Below, one piece after another: positions 17,609 to 25,617 of a stretch of 64,000 bases of DNA. The translations under genes and the position numbers were made by a program. How positions within the stretch are numbered: the stretch's first letter is position 1; the number at the start of each line of letters is the position of its first letter. Source of the DNA: Apilactobacillus zhangqiuensis (GTDB lineage Bacteria > Bacillota > Bacilli > Lactobacillales > Lactobacillaceae); assembly GCF_019656215.1 (NCBI RefSeq), contig NZ_BPLK01000001.1, forward strand, positions 204,822 through 268,821. Reading direction: 5' to 3'. The notes beneath the pieces are model-generated. The model was not told the origin of the DNA. It did no database searches and saw only the letters and a list, made by a program, of their open reading frames with translations.

Positions 17609-18177
17609 TATCTTCTGATAACAATGCCACAAATTTCAGTCATTGAAGTATTGATTAGACGGTAGAAAACCTTTTTGAATTCTTCAACTGACAATGGAAT
17701 TGGTTGTGAAATCCAAGACATGATTGCATCTAAAATGACTCTGAAGAAGAAAGTTAACACGTAGTACTTAGGGATGCCATATTTCTTTTCATCGTAGTGT
17801 TCAAAGTAGGGAACTAGGAATTTTGAGTAGTGGCTACTTAAAAATGAGAACAATTGAGGTTCATAGAATTCGTATAGAACCTTGATGTATTCACGATCGT
17901 CGTAGACGATTGGGAATACCTTTTCACTTAGGATATAGAAAAAGTTATCATAATTTTTATCAACGTTAACGAATTGTTCATCTAAAGAATGGCTGATACT
18001 GGTTTCGATGAAGTTAACGATGTCGAGTTTATTCTTGAAGTGGTTGTAAAAAGTACCACGAGAAATGTTTGCGTTTTCAATGATGTCGTTTGTACTAATA
18101 GTGTTAATGTCTTGATGAGCCGATAAATTCAGAAAAGACATTACGATTCTCTTCTTGGATTTGCTTTTAATAAACAT
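17608..18177 (-). CDS. TetR-family transcriptional regulator
   Basis: A 189-residue TetR-type repressor. The N-terminal HTH (residues 10-50) contains TISTNDIIENANISRGTFYN followed by HFKNKLDIVNFIE, and the remainder is an all-helical ligand domain with a DUF-type TetR C-terminus (FFRVILDAIMSW). The RBS AGGGGGA precedes ATG 18177. A palindrome, TAATGT-N5-ACATTA, sits 45-61 bases upstream and is probably an autoregulatory operator. The regulated genes are not evident: the nearest divergent gene is the glycerol channel 660 bases away. Confidence 0.87.
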   Translation of the reverse strand: MFIKSKSKKRIVMSFLNLSAHQDINTISTNDIIENANISRGTFYNHFKNKLDIVNFIETSISHSLDEQFVNVDKNYDNFFYILSEKVFPIVYDDREYIKVLYEFYEPQLFSFLSSHYSKFLVPYFEHYDEKKYGIPKYYVLTFFFRVILDAIMSWISQPIPLSVEEFKKVFYRLINTSMTEICGIVIRR

Positions 18178-18221
18178 TCTGATTAAGTCCCCCTTATAAA
18201 TTTTTACTATTCAGGGCTGAG

Positions 18222-18238
18222 TAATGTGAATTACATTA
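18222..18238. promoter_or_regulatory. Candidate TetR operator
   Basis: The 17-bp palindrome TAATGT-GAATT-ACATTA lies upstream of the TetR gene, as expected for an autoregulatory site. Confidence 0.5.
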
Positions 18239-18837
18239 AATCTTTGCCATACATATAATTATAATCTTATCTAGAAAAATAAATACTTAAGTTTTTGCAA
18301 ATTTAATTAAGTTTATACAAAAAAACTTAAAATAACTTTTAATTAGATTTGATATAAAATTAATTTATAAAAATGGTGTATTTTATAAGCTAAACTTAAC
18401 TTTAAATCATTGAATTATAAGCGTGTGTTAAATGTCTATAAAAAGTAGTTAAATAATCCTTATTAGATATTGAAAAATGTAGATGCTGGTCATATAATTA
18501 TTTTTGCTGAGTTATTGACTTGATATTAACTTGATTGTTTAAAAATCTTAAAGAAATAACAATAATTAAAAAGTTATACACGTTGTTCAATAGCTCGATT
18601 TCACAAGATTATCGATATACTGTTATGGTTTAACATATTATCAACAAATTACTACATACAAATTTGGAAAAATTATGGCGGGAGTTGTAAAGTTAATTCA
18701 GATCTTATAACTCTTTTTTTATGTCTCTGAGTTGTTTTTGTAGAAGCGTTGCCGTGTATTAAGCGGATGGAAGAACTTGAGCAAGATAAAGATGATGGAG
18801 TAAATACTGTGTAGTTTATATAAAGGAGTAGAAAATT
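18239..18837 (+). other. Long AT-rich non-coding region upstream of the aquaporin
   Basis: No credible complete gene. It contains perfect AT-rich hairpins TTAAGTTT/AAACTTAA (18307-18330) and TTATAAAA/TTTTATAA (18365-18388), a near-consensus promoter at 18470-18498, and a terminator-like hairpin at 18682-18720. From 18731 to 18814 it holds a coding-like fragment of 27 codons without a start (VVFVEALPCIKRMEELEQ and an acidic end, closing at TAG) that may be the tail of a lost gene. Confidence 0.55.
18470..18720 (+). ncRNA. Candidate short leader transcript or sRNA upstream of the aquaporin
   Basis: TTGAAA (18470-18475), a 17-base spacer and TATAAT (18493-18498) form a near-consensus promoter. 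About 180 bases downstream GAGTTGTAAAG pairs with CTTATAACTC (18682-18713) before T7, an intrinsic terminator. The predicted RNA is about 215 nt with no ORF. GAGTTAT near its 5' end (18509-18515) is fully complementary to ATAACTC in the terminator arm (18707-18713), so an alternative fold could disrupt termination and let transcription continue into the channel gene. Either a stand-alone sRNA or a leader is possible. Confidence 0.4.
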
Positions 18838-19560
18838 TTGGATCATTACACGCTATTAACTAGATGCATCGCTGAATTTATTGGAACAGCTATCATGGTC
18901 GCATTGGGTAACGGTTCAGTTGCTAATGTCGAATTAAAGGGGACTAAAGGTTTCCATGGTGGCTGGGTATTAATTGGTTTTGGATACGGAATTGGGGTTA
19001 TGATTCCCGCAATGATGTTTGCGACAATATCCGGCGCACAAATTAATCCAGCAATGACACTTGCTTTGGCTTTTACAAACCAATTCCCATGGCATGAAGT
19101 ATTACCATACATTGTGGCACAACTATTGGGTGCTACGGTTGGTCAAATTGCGGTGGTACTTACTTACAAGCCATATTATGACAAGACAACTAACTGTGAA
19201 TGTGTCCTTGGTACTTTTGCAACCATCGATTCAGCTCACAGCTACCTAAATGGTTTTATTAACGAATTAATTGGAACATTCTTATTGGTATTAGGCGCAT
19301 TGGCAATGACAGCCGATAAACTAGATCCACGTGCTGACTTTATCGCATTAGGTTTTCTAGTAATGTGTTTGGTTGTTTCATTTGGTGGACCAACCGGACC
19401 AGCATTGAATCCGGCTAGAGATATCATGCCAAGAATTGTTCACGCCTTTTGTCCATTTAAGAACAAGGGTGGTTCACACTGGAAGTACAGTTGGGTGCCA
19501 ATCGTTGCTCCAATCATTGGTGCGACCCTAGCAGCCATTTTGTACAAGACAGTCTTTTAA
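18838..19560 (+). CDS. glpF: Aquaglyceroporin, GlpF/LarD-type channel
   Basis: A 240-residue MIP-family channel with six helices and two half-helices. The first NPA box is ISGAQINPAMTLALAF. The second, GPTGPALNPARDIMPRI, has the Asp after NPAR that marks glycerol-facilitator rather than water-specific members. Lactobacillar members of this group conduct glycerol, dihydroxyacetone or lactic acid. Start TTG 18838 is nine bases from the RBS AAAGGAG. No glycerol-metabolic gene is adjacent. The flanking non-coding DNA is unusually long on both sides. Confidence 0.92.
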   Translation: MDHYTLLTRCIAEFIGTAIMVALGNGSVANVELKGTKGFHGGWVLIGFGYGIGVMIPAMMFATISGAQINPAMTLALAFTNQFPWHEVLPYIVAQLLGATVGQIAVVLTYKPYYDKTTNCECVLGTFATIDSAHSYLNGFINELIGTFLLVLGALAMTADKLDPRADFIALGFLVMCLVVSFGGPTGPALNPARDIMPRIVHAFCPFKNKGGSHWKYSWVPIVAPIIGATLAAILYKTVF

Positions 19561-19576
19561 TCATTAGAATCAAAGA

Positions 19577-19610
19577 AAGAGGAGAAAATATTAAGATTTT
19601 CTTCTCTTTT
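19577..19610 (+). terminator. Intrinsic terminator after the aquaporin
   Basis: AGAGGAGAAAAT and ATTTTCTTCTCT pair with one mismatch, followed by T6. Confidence 0.8.
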
Positions 19611-19730
19611 TTATTTTTGGTTAAGTTTTAAATATATCAAATGAACTTAATGTCTAATTAAAAAAATAAAAGCCTAATTTATTGCGGATTTGGTAAAAAA
19701 CAATTTGATAAAAGTTTAGTAATTGCCATT

Positions 19731-19759
19731 TTGACAGTGTTTTGGCAAAGTTATATTAT
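19731..19759 (+). promoter_or_regulatory. Consensus promoter of the candidate large ncRNA
   Basis: TTGACA (19731-19736), exactly 17 bases, then TATTAT (19754-19759). It is among the best sigma-A promoters in the window, yet no ORF follows for 750 bases. The start point should be near 19766. Confidence 0.75.
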
Positions 19760-19765
19760 TACCTT

Positions 19766-20458
19766 CGAAGAGATGGTTAACGACTTAATCGTTATCCTCA
19801 ACAGTTAAGATTGCTAGCCTTCCCTTTGTTTAATCTTCGTGATTAAACTCCAGAAGTTTATTTATTAGAATACGATTACTTGATTTTAGATGCCCCTGAA
19901 TTTGTCTAACAAGTGATTTATGCACCTTCAGAATTGCTTAAAAATCGTGGAATTGTAACATAACACCAATAATAATAAATTTTGGTCGTGCATCGATTTA
20001 CTAAGAACAACAACAAATTACTATCATGAAATCGTGTAACCTTAGTCTAACTTTCTTTGAGAACTTTATTCATACACTTTCTTATAAAACTATCTCTAGT
20101 TCTGCTGCGTATCAAGTCGCGCTGGTAAGTAGTAGATCAAAAATCCGTTAATTTATGAATTTCCCCGAGTTTATAAATTAATTCTCTCGTCCATAAGTAG
20201 ATAAATAAAGTAAAAACATTTATTACGTTTGCATGTGTTCATATAAATATTATTATGCACTTTCATGGTAAGCTCACTCCAGAAAAATGATTATGAATTC
20301 TTCCCTGAATATAATTAGTAAACAAAGAGCAAACCTGTTCTTACGTGAATCGATATTCCATAAATAAGCTGATTGCAAATTAAAATTATTCAAGGCACTG
20401 GATAATTTTAGTTTCTCCATCAATAACCGATACTGTCGTAGGTATCGGTTATTTTTTT
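19766..20458 (+). ncRNA. Candidate large structured non-coding RNA (about 690 nt)
   Basis: Between a consensus promoter and a strong terminator there is no convincing ORF on either strand, but stable stems follow one another. GGTTAACGA/TCGTTATCC is at 19775-19797. CTTC/GAAG enclosing GTTTAATC/GATTAAAC is at 19819-19856. ATTACTTG plus TTAGA pairs with TCTAACAAGTGAT at 19875-19917. ATGCAC/GTGCAT is at 19920-19993, and ACTAAG/CTTAGT with an inner CATG/CGTG hairpin is at 20000-20046. A 12-bp stem is at 20148-20181 and a 15-bp stem at 20377-20414. C-rich loops recur (TGCCCCTGAA, TTTCCCCGAG). It lacks the hallmark motifs of RNase P RNA and tmRNA. Size and host would fit the large ornate RNAs known in Lactobacillales (ROOL, GOLLD), but I cannot confirm membership. 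Confidence 0.65.
20422..20458 (+). terminator. Strong intrinsic terminator of the candidate ncRNA
   Basis: AATAACCGATAC and GTATCGGTTATT form a perfect 12-bp stem followed by T7. No gene ends before it. Confidence 0.92.
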
Positions 20459-20515
20459 ATCCATATGTAGTGGTTTGTGATAAACTTGAATAAATCAATT
20501 AGGAGATGAAAAGTA

Positions 20516-21229
20516 ATGAATAATGCTAATGCCTTGTACCAATACGGTACATTAGCAATGTTAGTTCCTGGATTATTCGAAGGAACTCTACCATTAAAAG
20601 AACTACTAAAACACGGTGATACCGGTATCGGTACCGGTGACGGTCTAGATGGCGAACTAGTCGTTTTAGACGGTGTCGCATATCAAATCGATGGTGACGG
20701 TAATGTCAACGAACTAGATGATGATTTCATGGTTCCGTTTGGTGATGTTCATTTTGCTAACTTCGAACATCTAGCTAACGTTCATGCGTTGGTAAAAATG
20801 GAAGATTTAGAAGAAAAAGTATCTTCTGAATTAGACTGGAACAATACTTTCTTCTCAGTTCGCGCTCATGGAACATTCAAATCTGTAAAGACTAGATCAG
20901 TTCATAAGCAATCGAAACCATATCCAACACTAGTTGAATGTGCTCACCAACAAAATGAATTTGAAGCAGAAGATGTTGAAGGAACAGTGATTGGTTACTT
21001 CTCACCACAAATCTTCAATGGTGCATCTGTTGGAGGATTCCATCTTCACTTCTTGGCTGATGATAAATCAATAGGGGGCCATTTATTAGACTTTGAAATG
21101 GTTTCAGGTGATATCAAGGTTCAAAAACTTGATGAATTAATTCAAAAACTACCATCATCAAACGATGACTTTATGAAACATGACTTCTCAAAGGATGACA
21201 TTGCTGGTGCCATCGGAGAAGCTGAATAA
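20516..21229 (+). CDS. budA: Alpha-acetolactate decarboxylase
   Basis: Decarboxylates alpha-acetolactate to acetoin, following AlsS in pyruvate overflow. It has 237 residues, the normal length. Family landmarks are YQYGTLAMLVPGLFEGTLPL at the N-terminus, HGDTGIGTGDGLDGELVVLD, and the zinc-site region GGFHLHFLADDKSIGGHLLD with two His close together and a third downstream. The RBS AGGAGATG precedes the ATG. It is transcribed alone, 11 kb from alsS, and its upstream region lacks the 19-bp palindromes of the alsS/marR region, so the two steps are probably not regulated together. Confidence 0.95.
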   Translation: MNNANALYQYGTLAMLVPGLFEGTLPLKELLKHGDTGIGTGDGLDGELVVLDGVAYQIDGDGNVNELDDDFMVPFGDVHFANFEHLANVHALVKMEDLEEKVSSELDWNNTFFSVRAHGTFKSVKTRSVHKQSKPYPTLVECAHQQNEFEAEDVEGTVIGYFSPQIFNGASVGGFHLHFLADDKSIGGHLLDFEMVSGDIKVQKLDELIQKLPSSNDDFMKHDFSKDDIAGAIGEAE

Positions 21230-21234
21230 AAATA

Positions 21235-21267
21235 AAAAGGACTGACATCTTTGTCAGTCCCTTTTTA
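21235..21267. terminator. Bidirectional terminator, budA / surface protein
   Basis: AAGGACTGACA and TGTCAGTCCCTT form the stem, with A and T tracts. Confidence 0.88.
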
Positions 21268-21268
21268 T

Positions 21269-22411
21269 TTACTTGTTAGTAGTGTTACCAGTTGATTGGT
21301 TTGTGTTAGTAGAGCTTGCAGTAGTGTTGGTTGTGGTAGTTTGCTTTGGTGTAAATGTTTCACGGAATAACCAACCTTCTAGAGAAGCGGTGTATACGTA
21401 AACCTTGTAGTTATTTTGTTTTGGATTGTATTGGAACCATTGATCGCCATTGGCAGGAGTGTAAGTCTTTGGAAGAATTACACGACTGTCGCCGGGGTTA
21501 TATAGTGATTGTAATCCAATGTTTCCGCTAGCTAGTTTTAATACTAGTGTGTTTGATGAGATAGCGTAGGGTTGATTGTTGCTGATTGAAAATTTATAGT
21601 TTTTACCATCAATTACTAGTATGTTGTTTGAATCGTCAACCTTCATGGCCTTAACTTTGTCACCAAAATTAATAACAGTCTTGCCAGTGCTGATAGGTGA
21701 GTTTAACGCATAGTAAGCATCATTAGCTGACTTAGTGCTTAAGTCGTTAGTAGGAACGGTCTTCTTGCTGGTAGCGTAGACAGGAACGCGCTTGATCCAG
21801 TTAGACTTAGTGGTCTTGGTAATCCAAACACCGTTTTTAAGTGCAGGAACACTACCACCAATTAGCATCCATTGGCCCTTATTTAATTTTCTAACTAGCA
21901 CAATCTTATTTTTAGCAATGGTACTCTTCTTAATAACTTTTTTGCTTTCGACTGCGTTGTTTTTAACTTTGTATCCGTACACAGTAGTCTTCTTAGTAAC
22001 TGCGTATAATGGCACATTCTTGTTAGTGTTTACAGTTACCTTAGTTGCTTTTTTAGTGGTAGTCTTTTTAGCTACTTGTTTCATCCAAGTTGTTTTGGCT
22101 TGATTGGTAGTTAAAACGGTGTTTTTAGGAGTCTTAACACCAGAAATCTTCCATACGTTACCCTTAACGTGAGTTACTGAAATCTTTGTTCCCTTGTTGA
22201 TGTTAACCTTCTTTAAAACCTTCTTAGAGATGTTTTTCTTAACTACCTTATGTTCAGTTGCCACGATTTTCTTAGTAGTGGTAACTACACGTGCTTGTTT
22301 CCAGTAGCTGGAAGATTTGCTTGGTAGTGAGCTGGCATTGGCGGCAACAGCTGGTGTAGCGATTAATACGACACTGGCTAAAGCTGTCATAATGCTTTTT
22401 TGAAACTTCAT
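21269..22411 (-). CDS. Secreted Lys/Thr-rich repeat protein
   Basis: A 380-residue exported protein with a Sec signal (MKFQKSIMTALASVVLIATP). Residues 35-235 are a very basic region of repeated modules, each with paired TTKK strands and a conserved Trp end such as NQAKTTWMKQV and TTKSNWIKRV. These resemble the SLAP or SH3-like wall-binding repeats of lactobacillar surface proteins. The last 30 residues are a Thr/Asn/Ser/Gln-rich tail. The basic repeats could bind teichoic acids or EPS. There is no LPxTG motif. Exact family not recognised. Confidence 0.75.
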   Translation of the reverse strand: MKFQKSIMTALASVVLIATPAVAANASSLPSKSSSYWKQARVVTTTKKIVATEHKVVKKNISKKVLKKVNINKGTKISVTHVKGNVWKISGVKTPKNTVLTTNQAKTTWMKQVAKKTTTKKATKVTVNTNKNVPLYAVTKKTTVYGYKVKNNAVESKKVIKKSTIAKNKIVLVRKLNKGQWMLIGGSVPALKNGVWITKTTKSNWIKRVPVYATSKKTVPTNDLSTKSANDAYYALNSPISTGKTVINFGDKVKAMKVDDSNNILVIDGKNYKFSISNNQPYAISSNTLVLKLASGNIGLQSLYNPGDSRVILPKTYTPANGDQWFQYNPKQNNYKVYVYTASLEGWLFRETFTPKQTTTTNTTASSTNTNQSTGNTTNK

Positions 22412-22605
22412 TAATGAATCCTTCTTTCATATAAATATTATGACCATCTTAACTTATAATTAGATGATTTTCTACATTTTTAGAGTTTTGTAATCTTTTT
22501 TAATTATTTCGGGTTACATTTGTAGACAAACTAAATCTGTTTTGATATATTTTTAATCAAGCAAGATTTATTAATGTAAAACATATTTTATAAGGGGTGC
22601 CAAAT

Positions 22606-23313
22606 ATGAAGAAAAGAAACATTATGACTTCACTTTCAGTAGCTGCATTATCACTTTCACTACTATCAGGTGTAGCTGCAAGTGCTGATTCAATGAGCAA
22701 CATGCACGACATGTCATCAATGAAGATGGACAAAAAGACTACCAAGAAATCATCAATGAAGATGACTAAGAAGTCAGCAAAGAAGACTGCCACTAAGAAA
22801 TCGACTATGAAGATGAATAAAAAATCTTCAAAGAAGATGAGCATGAAACACTCAATGACAAGTGGAATGATGATGGATGGTTTAGAAATGAACATGAATT
22901 CTAAGCTACCAAAGGGCTTGAAGAAAGCTACTCACGCTAAGTTCCACGTAGGACAAAAGGTTACTTTAAAGGCTAAGCACATGGAAGGTATGTACAATGC
23001 CAAAGCTACCGTAGCTGGTGTATACAAGACCAACCTATACGAAATTGACTTCATGCCAACTAATGGTGGCAAGATGGTTAAGGACCACAAATGGGTAGTA
23101 TCTAGCGAATTAAAAGCAAAGGGTGCCCTAAAAGCTGGTAAGAAGGTTACTGTTTTAGCTGATCATATGAAATACATGAAGGGTGCTAAAGGTAAGATTG
23201 TTAAGGTTCACAAGGGACCTGCTTACGTTGTAACTTTCAAGGATACTAAGACTCACATGGTTATGAAGAACCACAAGTGGTTAACTCAACAAGAACTAAA
23301 AGCAATTAAGTAA
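22606..23313 (+). CDS. Exported DUF1541-repeat protein with a Met/Lys/Ser-rich segment
   Basis: A 235-residue exported protein starting at ATG 22606, eight bases after the RBS GGGG. A signal peptide is followed by about 60 residues rich in Met, Lys and Ser (short units such as KKSSMKM). Two copies of a DUF1541 module come next, each containing an HM motif, a VAGVYKTNLYEIDFMP-type strand and a final HKW-x-x-x-(Q/S)EL end. DUF1541 proteins (Bacillus YdhK type) are often found near copper genes. The Met-rich segment could bind Cu(I), although no metal transporter is adjacent. Confidence 0.82.
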   Translation: MKKRNIMTSLSVAALSLSLLSGVAASADSMSNMHDMSSMKMDKKTTKKSSMKMTKKSAKKTATKKSTMKMNKKSSKKMSMKHSMTSGMMMDGLEMNMNSKLPKGLKKATHAKFHVGQKVTLKAKHMEGMYNAKATVAGVYKTNLYEIDFMPTNGGKMVKDHKWVVSSELKAKGALKAGKKVTVLADHMKYMKGAKGKIVKVHKGPAYVVTFKDTKTHMVMKNHKWLTQQELKAIK

Positions 23314-23318
23314 TAACA

Positions 23319-23348
23319 AAAAAAGACCTGACATTCGTCAGGTCTTTT
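23319..23348. terminator. Bidirectional terminator, DUF1541 / TauE
   Basis: AAAGACCTGAC and GTCAGGTCTTT form the stem. Confidence 0.9.
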
Positions 23349-23351
23349 TAT

Positions 23352-24104
23352 TTATAGTAGTGATTTAATTCCAAGTAGGACTAACATGATACCAATGAAT
23401 GGCTTTAGGTATTTGCTAATGGAACTCTTGGCAAGTCCGCTAGCCAACATTGGTGCGATGATAGCACCGACAATGGCTCCGGATGTTAGAGGAATACCGG
23501 CATGCCAATCGATGAATCCACCAGCTAAATGAAACAACATACCAACGGTGGACATGAATGCCAAGACGTATGTTGAAGTGGCAGTGGCGTTAAATGTTTC
23601 TAGACCTAAGATGAATAGGCCGGCTGTGATGACAGCACCACCACTCATTCCAGCAACCCCAACCATTAGACCAGCTAAACAACCGTATAGCGAGGCTTTT
23701 AAACGGTCGTTACTATTGTTATCTATGGTTGCTTCAGATATCGACTTGGTCTTTTTTAACATGTTGACACCTAAAATAATCATGATTAATCCAATAATCC
23801 ATTTGTAGAATGAATCGGGGATGAAGTGAGATAGAATCGATCCGACAACTACAGATGGTAAAGCGGCGATTAACATTTGGTTTCCGATTTTGACATCAAT
23901 CTTACCCTGGCGGTAGTAGCTGATTGCTCCGATGATTAGAGGTGGCAAACTAGTTACTAATGAAGTGGATGCTGCGTTCGCAGCATTTAAACCGATGACA
24001 CCGGTTAGGACTCCTAGGTAGATGGCACCGCCACCGCCACCCAATAGGATAGTTAGCATTCCTACAACAATACCGAAGGCGACTAAAAAGATAATACTAG
24101 ACAT
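23352..24104 (-). CDS. TauE/SafE (TSUP) family membrane transporter
   Basis: A 250-residue protein with about eight helices and the typical TSUP start GMLTILLGGGGGAIYLGVLT. The internal repeat has GVAGMSGGAVITAGLFILGL, the second copy of the glycine-rich entry motif. TSUP proteins move sulfite, sulfoacetate, thiosulfate or other organosulfur anions. It is divergent from a TetR regulator with a palindrome over its -10 element, so it is probably the target of that regulator. The substrate cannot be fixed from the sequence. Confidence 0.88.
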   Translation of the reverse strand: MSSIIFLVAFGIVVGMLTILLGGGGGAIYLGVLTGVIGLNAANAASTSLVTSLPPLIIGAISYYRQGKIDVKIGNQMLIAALPSVVVGSILSHFIPDSFYKWIIGLIMIILGVNMLKKTKSISEATIDNNSNDRLKASLYGCLAGLMVGVAGMSGGAVITAGLFILGLETFNATATSTYVLAFMSTVGMLFHLAGGFIDWHAGIPLTSGAIVGAIIAPMLASGLAKSSISKYLKPFIGIMLVLLGIKSLL

Positions 24105-24151
24105 GATAATGTTCCTCTCTGATTTAGAATGTTTGCTTTTTTACGTTTTAT

Positions 24152-24194
24152 TAATTACAATGTGTAATTATAGCATTCAATATGTAATTATCAA
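24152..24194 (-). promoter_or_regulatory. TauE promoter overlapped by a TetR-type palindrome
   Basis: On the minus strand TTGATA (24189-24194), 16 bases, TATAAT (24167-24172). The perfect palindrome TAATTACA-ATG-TGTAATTA (24152-24170) covers the -10, and a further half-site TGTAATTA (24183-24190) touches the -35. The divergent TetR gene starts at 24218. Confidence 0.65.
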
Positions 24195-24217
24195 TTTATA
24201 TGCTTGGGGGCCTCAAT

Positions 24218-24775
24218 GTGAGAACAGCGACGATTTCAAAACTAGATATCATTAAAACGGCGATTATCATGATTGAAAAGGGTGACAAGTTAACTTTTTC
24301 GACTATTTCGCGAAAGATGAAGATTACGTCACAATCGTTATACAACTACTTTAAGAATCAAAAAGAACTAGAGTATGTGATTGTTGGCACGGTCATCTCC
24401 GCTGCTTGTCAGATTGCTGAACGTAAAACATTTGGCAAAAGTGGCCATGATGGGGTTATTTATTTATCGCTAACATTTCGAAAGATGGGGGTAAAACACA
24501 TTAATCTAGCCCAATTTGTCATTTCACATCATCGTACTAATCATTATCAAATTGTTACTGACGCATTTAGTGAACTAAAGGCTTTATTGGATCATATGCT
24601 TCAAAGTTACATTGATGCTAAAAAACTATTGAATGCCAGTCGATTAATTAGAAGTTTAGTGGTTGGTGACATTTTAAACGTTGGAACTGGTTGGTTTAAA
24701 AGCCCAGAGGTAAAGGCAGAAGCTAGTTTTATTGAGATGTTAAATCTTAGTTTAGATGCTTTAAAGAATTCTTAA
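24218..24775 (+). CDS. TetR-family transcriptional regulator (TauE neighbour)
   Basis: A TetR-type repressor of about 185 residues. The HTH contains LTFSTISRKMKITSQSLYNY followed by FKNQKELEYVI, and a helical C-terminal domain is of the TetR_C type with AFSELKALLDHM. I start at GTG 24218, seven bases from the RBS GGGGG. The in-frame ATG at 24200 lies before that RBS. It is divergent from the TSUP transporter and likely binds the palindrome 24152-24170. Confidence 0.83.
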   Translation: MRTATISKLDIIKTAIIMIEKGDKLTFSTISRKMKITSQSLYNYFKNQKELEYVIVGTVISAACQIAERKTFGKSGHDGVIYLSLTFRKMGVKHINLAQFVISHHRTNHYQIVTDAFSELKALLDHMLQSYIDAKKLLNASRLIRSLVVGDILNVGTGWFKSPEVKAEASFIEMLNLSLDALKNS

Positions 24776-24874
24776 ATCCACCATTTAATTTAAAAAATTA
24801 TTTTATTTTTTAAGTAAATTGGATTATATTTGTTATTATATATTCAGAGTGTTTTTTAGAAAGGATACATAATA

Positions 24875-25579
24875 ATGAAAAAATTTACCGGTTGGGTAAA
24901 ACATTGGTACAGATACAAGACTGACGAACCATACATTATTGCTGCTGCAATCATTGGTGCACTTAGCCTATTAGGATCAATTGCTTTAGACCACAAAAAG
25001 AGATTTTACATGTATGTTGTAATCTTAATTTTAATTGCTATTTGGGCACTATTTAGAAGTGTTACCTTTAAGAAGAACTTTGTTCGTCAATTCGTTGAAG
25101 AAAACAAGTTCGAAGGCAAGGATAAGGGATTAGATTTAGGTACAGGAACAGGATATGCTTTAATCAAGCTAGCCCGTGATACCAAGCTAAACAAAGTTTA
25201 CGGTGTTGAAGATAAGTACCAATACACCATCAAACGCCTTGAAAAAAATGCATACTTAGAAAACGTTAAAGACCGTATTGAAATCACCACTGCAGATATT
25301 GAAAATCTACCGTTTGATGACAAAGAATTCGACGTTATTACTGCCATTTCTGCAAATGGTAACCAATTGAGTACTCCTAAGAAATCAGTTTACACAGACA
25401 TTGCATTTGAAATGGCCCGTGTAGTTGCTGATAAGGGAACAATCTTTATGGTAAACACTCCTCGCATGACAAAGAAATATGCCATGGAATTTGAAAACAG
25501 AGGATTAAAAGTTGAATACATGCACAGAAGATTTGAACGTTTCTTCTTCCTACGTGCAATTAAAGTTACTAATAAATAA
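24875..25579 (+). CDS. Membrane-anchored class I SAM-dependent methyltransferase
   Basis: A 234-residue protein with two N-terminal membrane helices (about residues 20-37 and 45-62) and a cytosolic Rossmann methyltransferase domain. SAM motif I is GLDLGTGTGYALIKLA, the acidic post-I residue is in YGVEDKY, and motif II-like NLPFDDKEFDVITAI follows. The substrate is unknown, though the membrane anchor suggests a lipid, quinone or envelope-linked target. The RBS AGAAAGGA lies nine bases before the ATG. It is a single-gene unit. Confidence 0.85.
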   Translation: MKKFTGWVKHWYRYKTDEPYIIAAAIIGALSLLGSIALDHKKRFYMYVVILILIAIWALFRSVTFKKNFVRQFVEENKFEGKDKGLDLGTGTGYALIKLARDTKLNKVYGVEDKYQYTIKRLEKNAYLENVKDRIEITTADIENLPFDDKEFDVITAISANGNQLSTPKKSVYTDIAFEMARVVADKGTIFMVNTPRMTKKYAMEFENRGLKVEYMHRRFERFFFLRAIKVTNK

Positions 25580-25581
25580 AA

Positions 25582-25612
25582 AAAGCCGACCTGATTAAGG
25601 TCGACTTTTTAT
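25582..25612. terminator. Bidirectional terminator, methyltransferase / C26 peptidase
   Basis: AAGCCGACCT and AGGTCGACTT form a nearly perfect stem with A and T tracts. Confidence 0.85.
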
Positions 25613-25617
25613 TTTGT

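Noticed and set aside
18239..18837. A replication origin or DnaA-box cluster in the AT-rich gap
   Set aside because: TTATCAACA and TTATACAC occur, but there is no cluster of TTATCCACA boxes and no replication gene.
19840..20060. Plus-strand reading frames with protein-like phrases (such as IYAPSELLKNRGIVT) that suggested a decayed gene
   Set aside because: Stops are frequent, no family is recognised, and the same bases form extended stems, which a neutral pseudogene would not be expected to show.
20171..20266. A 31-codon minus-strand ORF (starting MKVHNNIYM) with a GGAG upstream inside the ncRNA region
   Set aside because: Low-complexity, no terminator, spacing about 10 bases, and it overlaps conserved-looking stems of the plus-strand RNA.
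19731..20458. RNase P RNA or tmRNA as the identity of the long RNA
   Set aside because: The conserved GAGGAAAGUCC-type core of RNase P RNA and the tRNA-like ends and tag ORF of tmRNA are absent.
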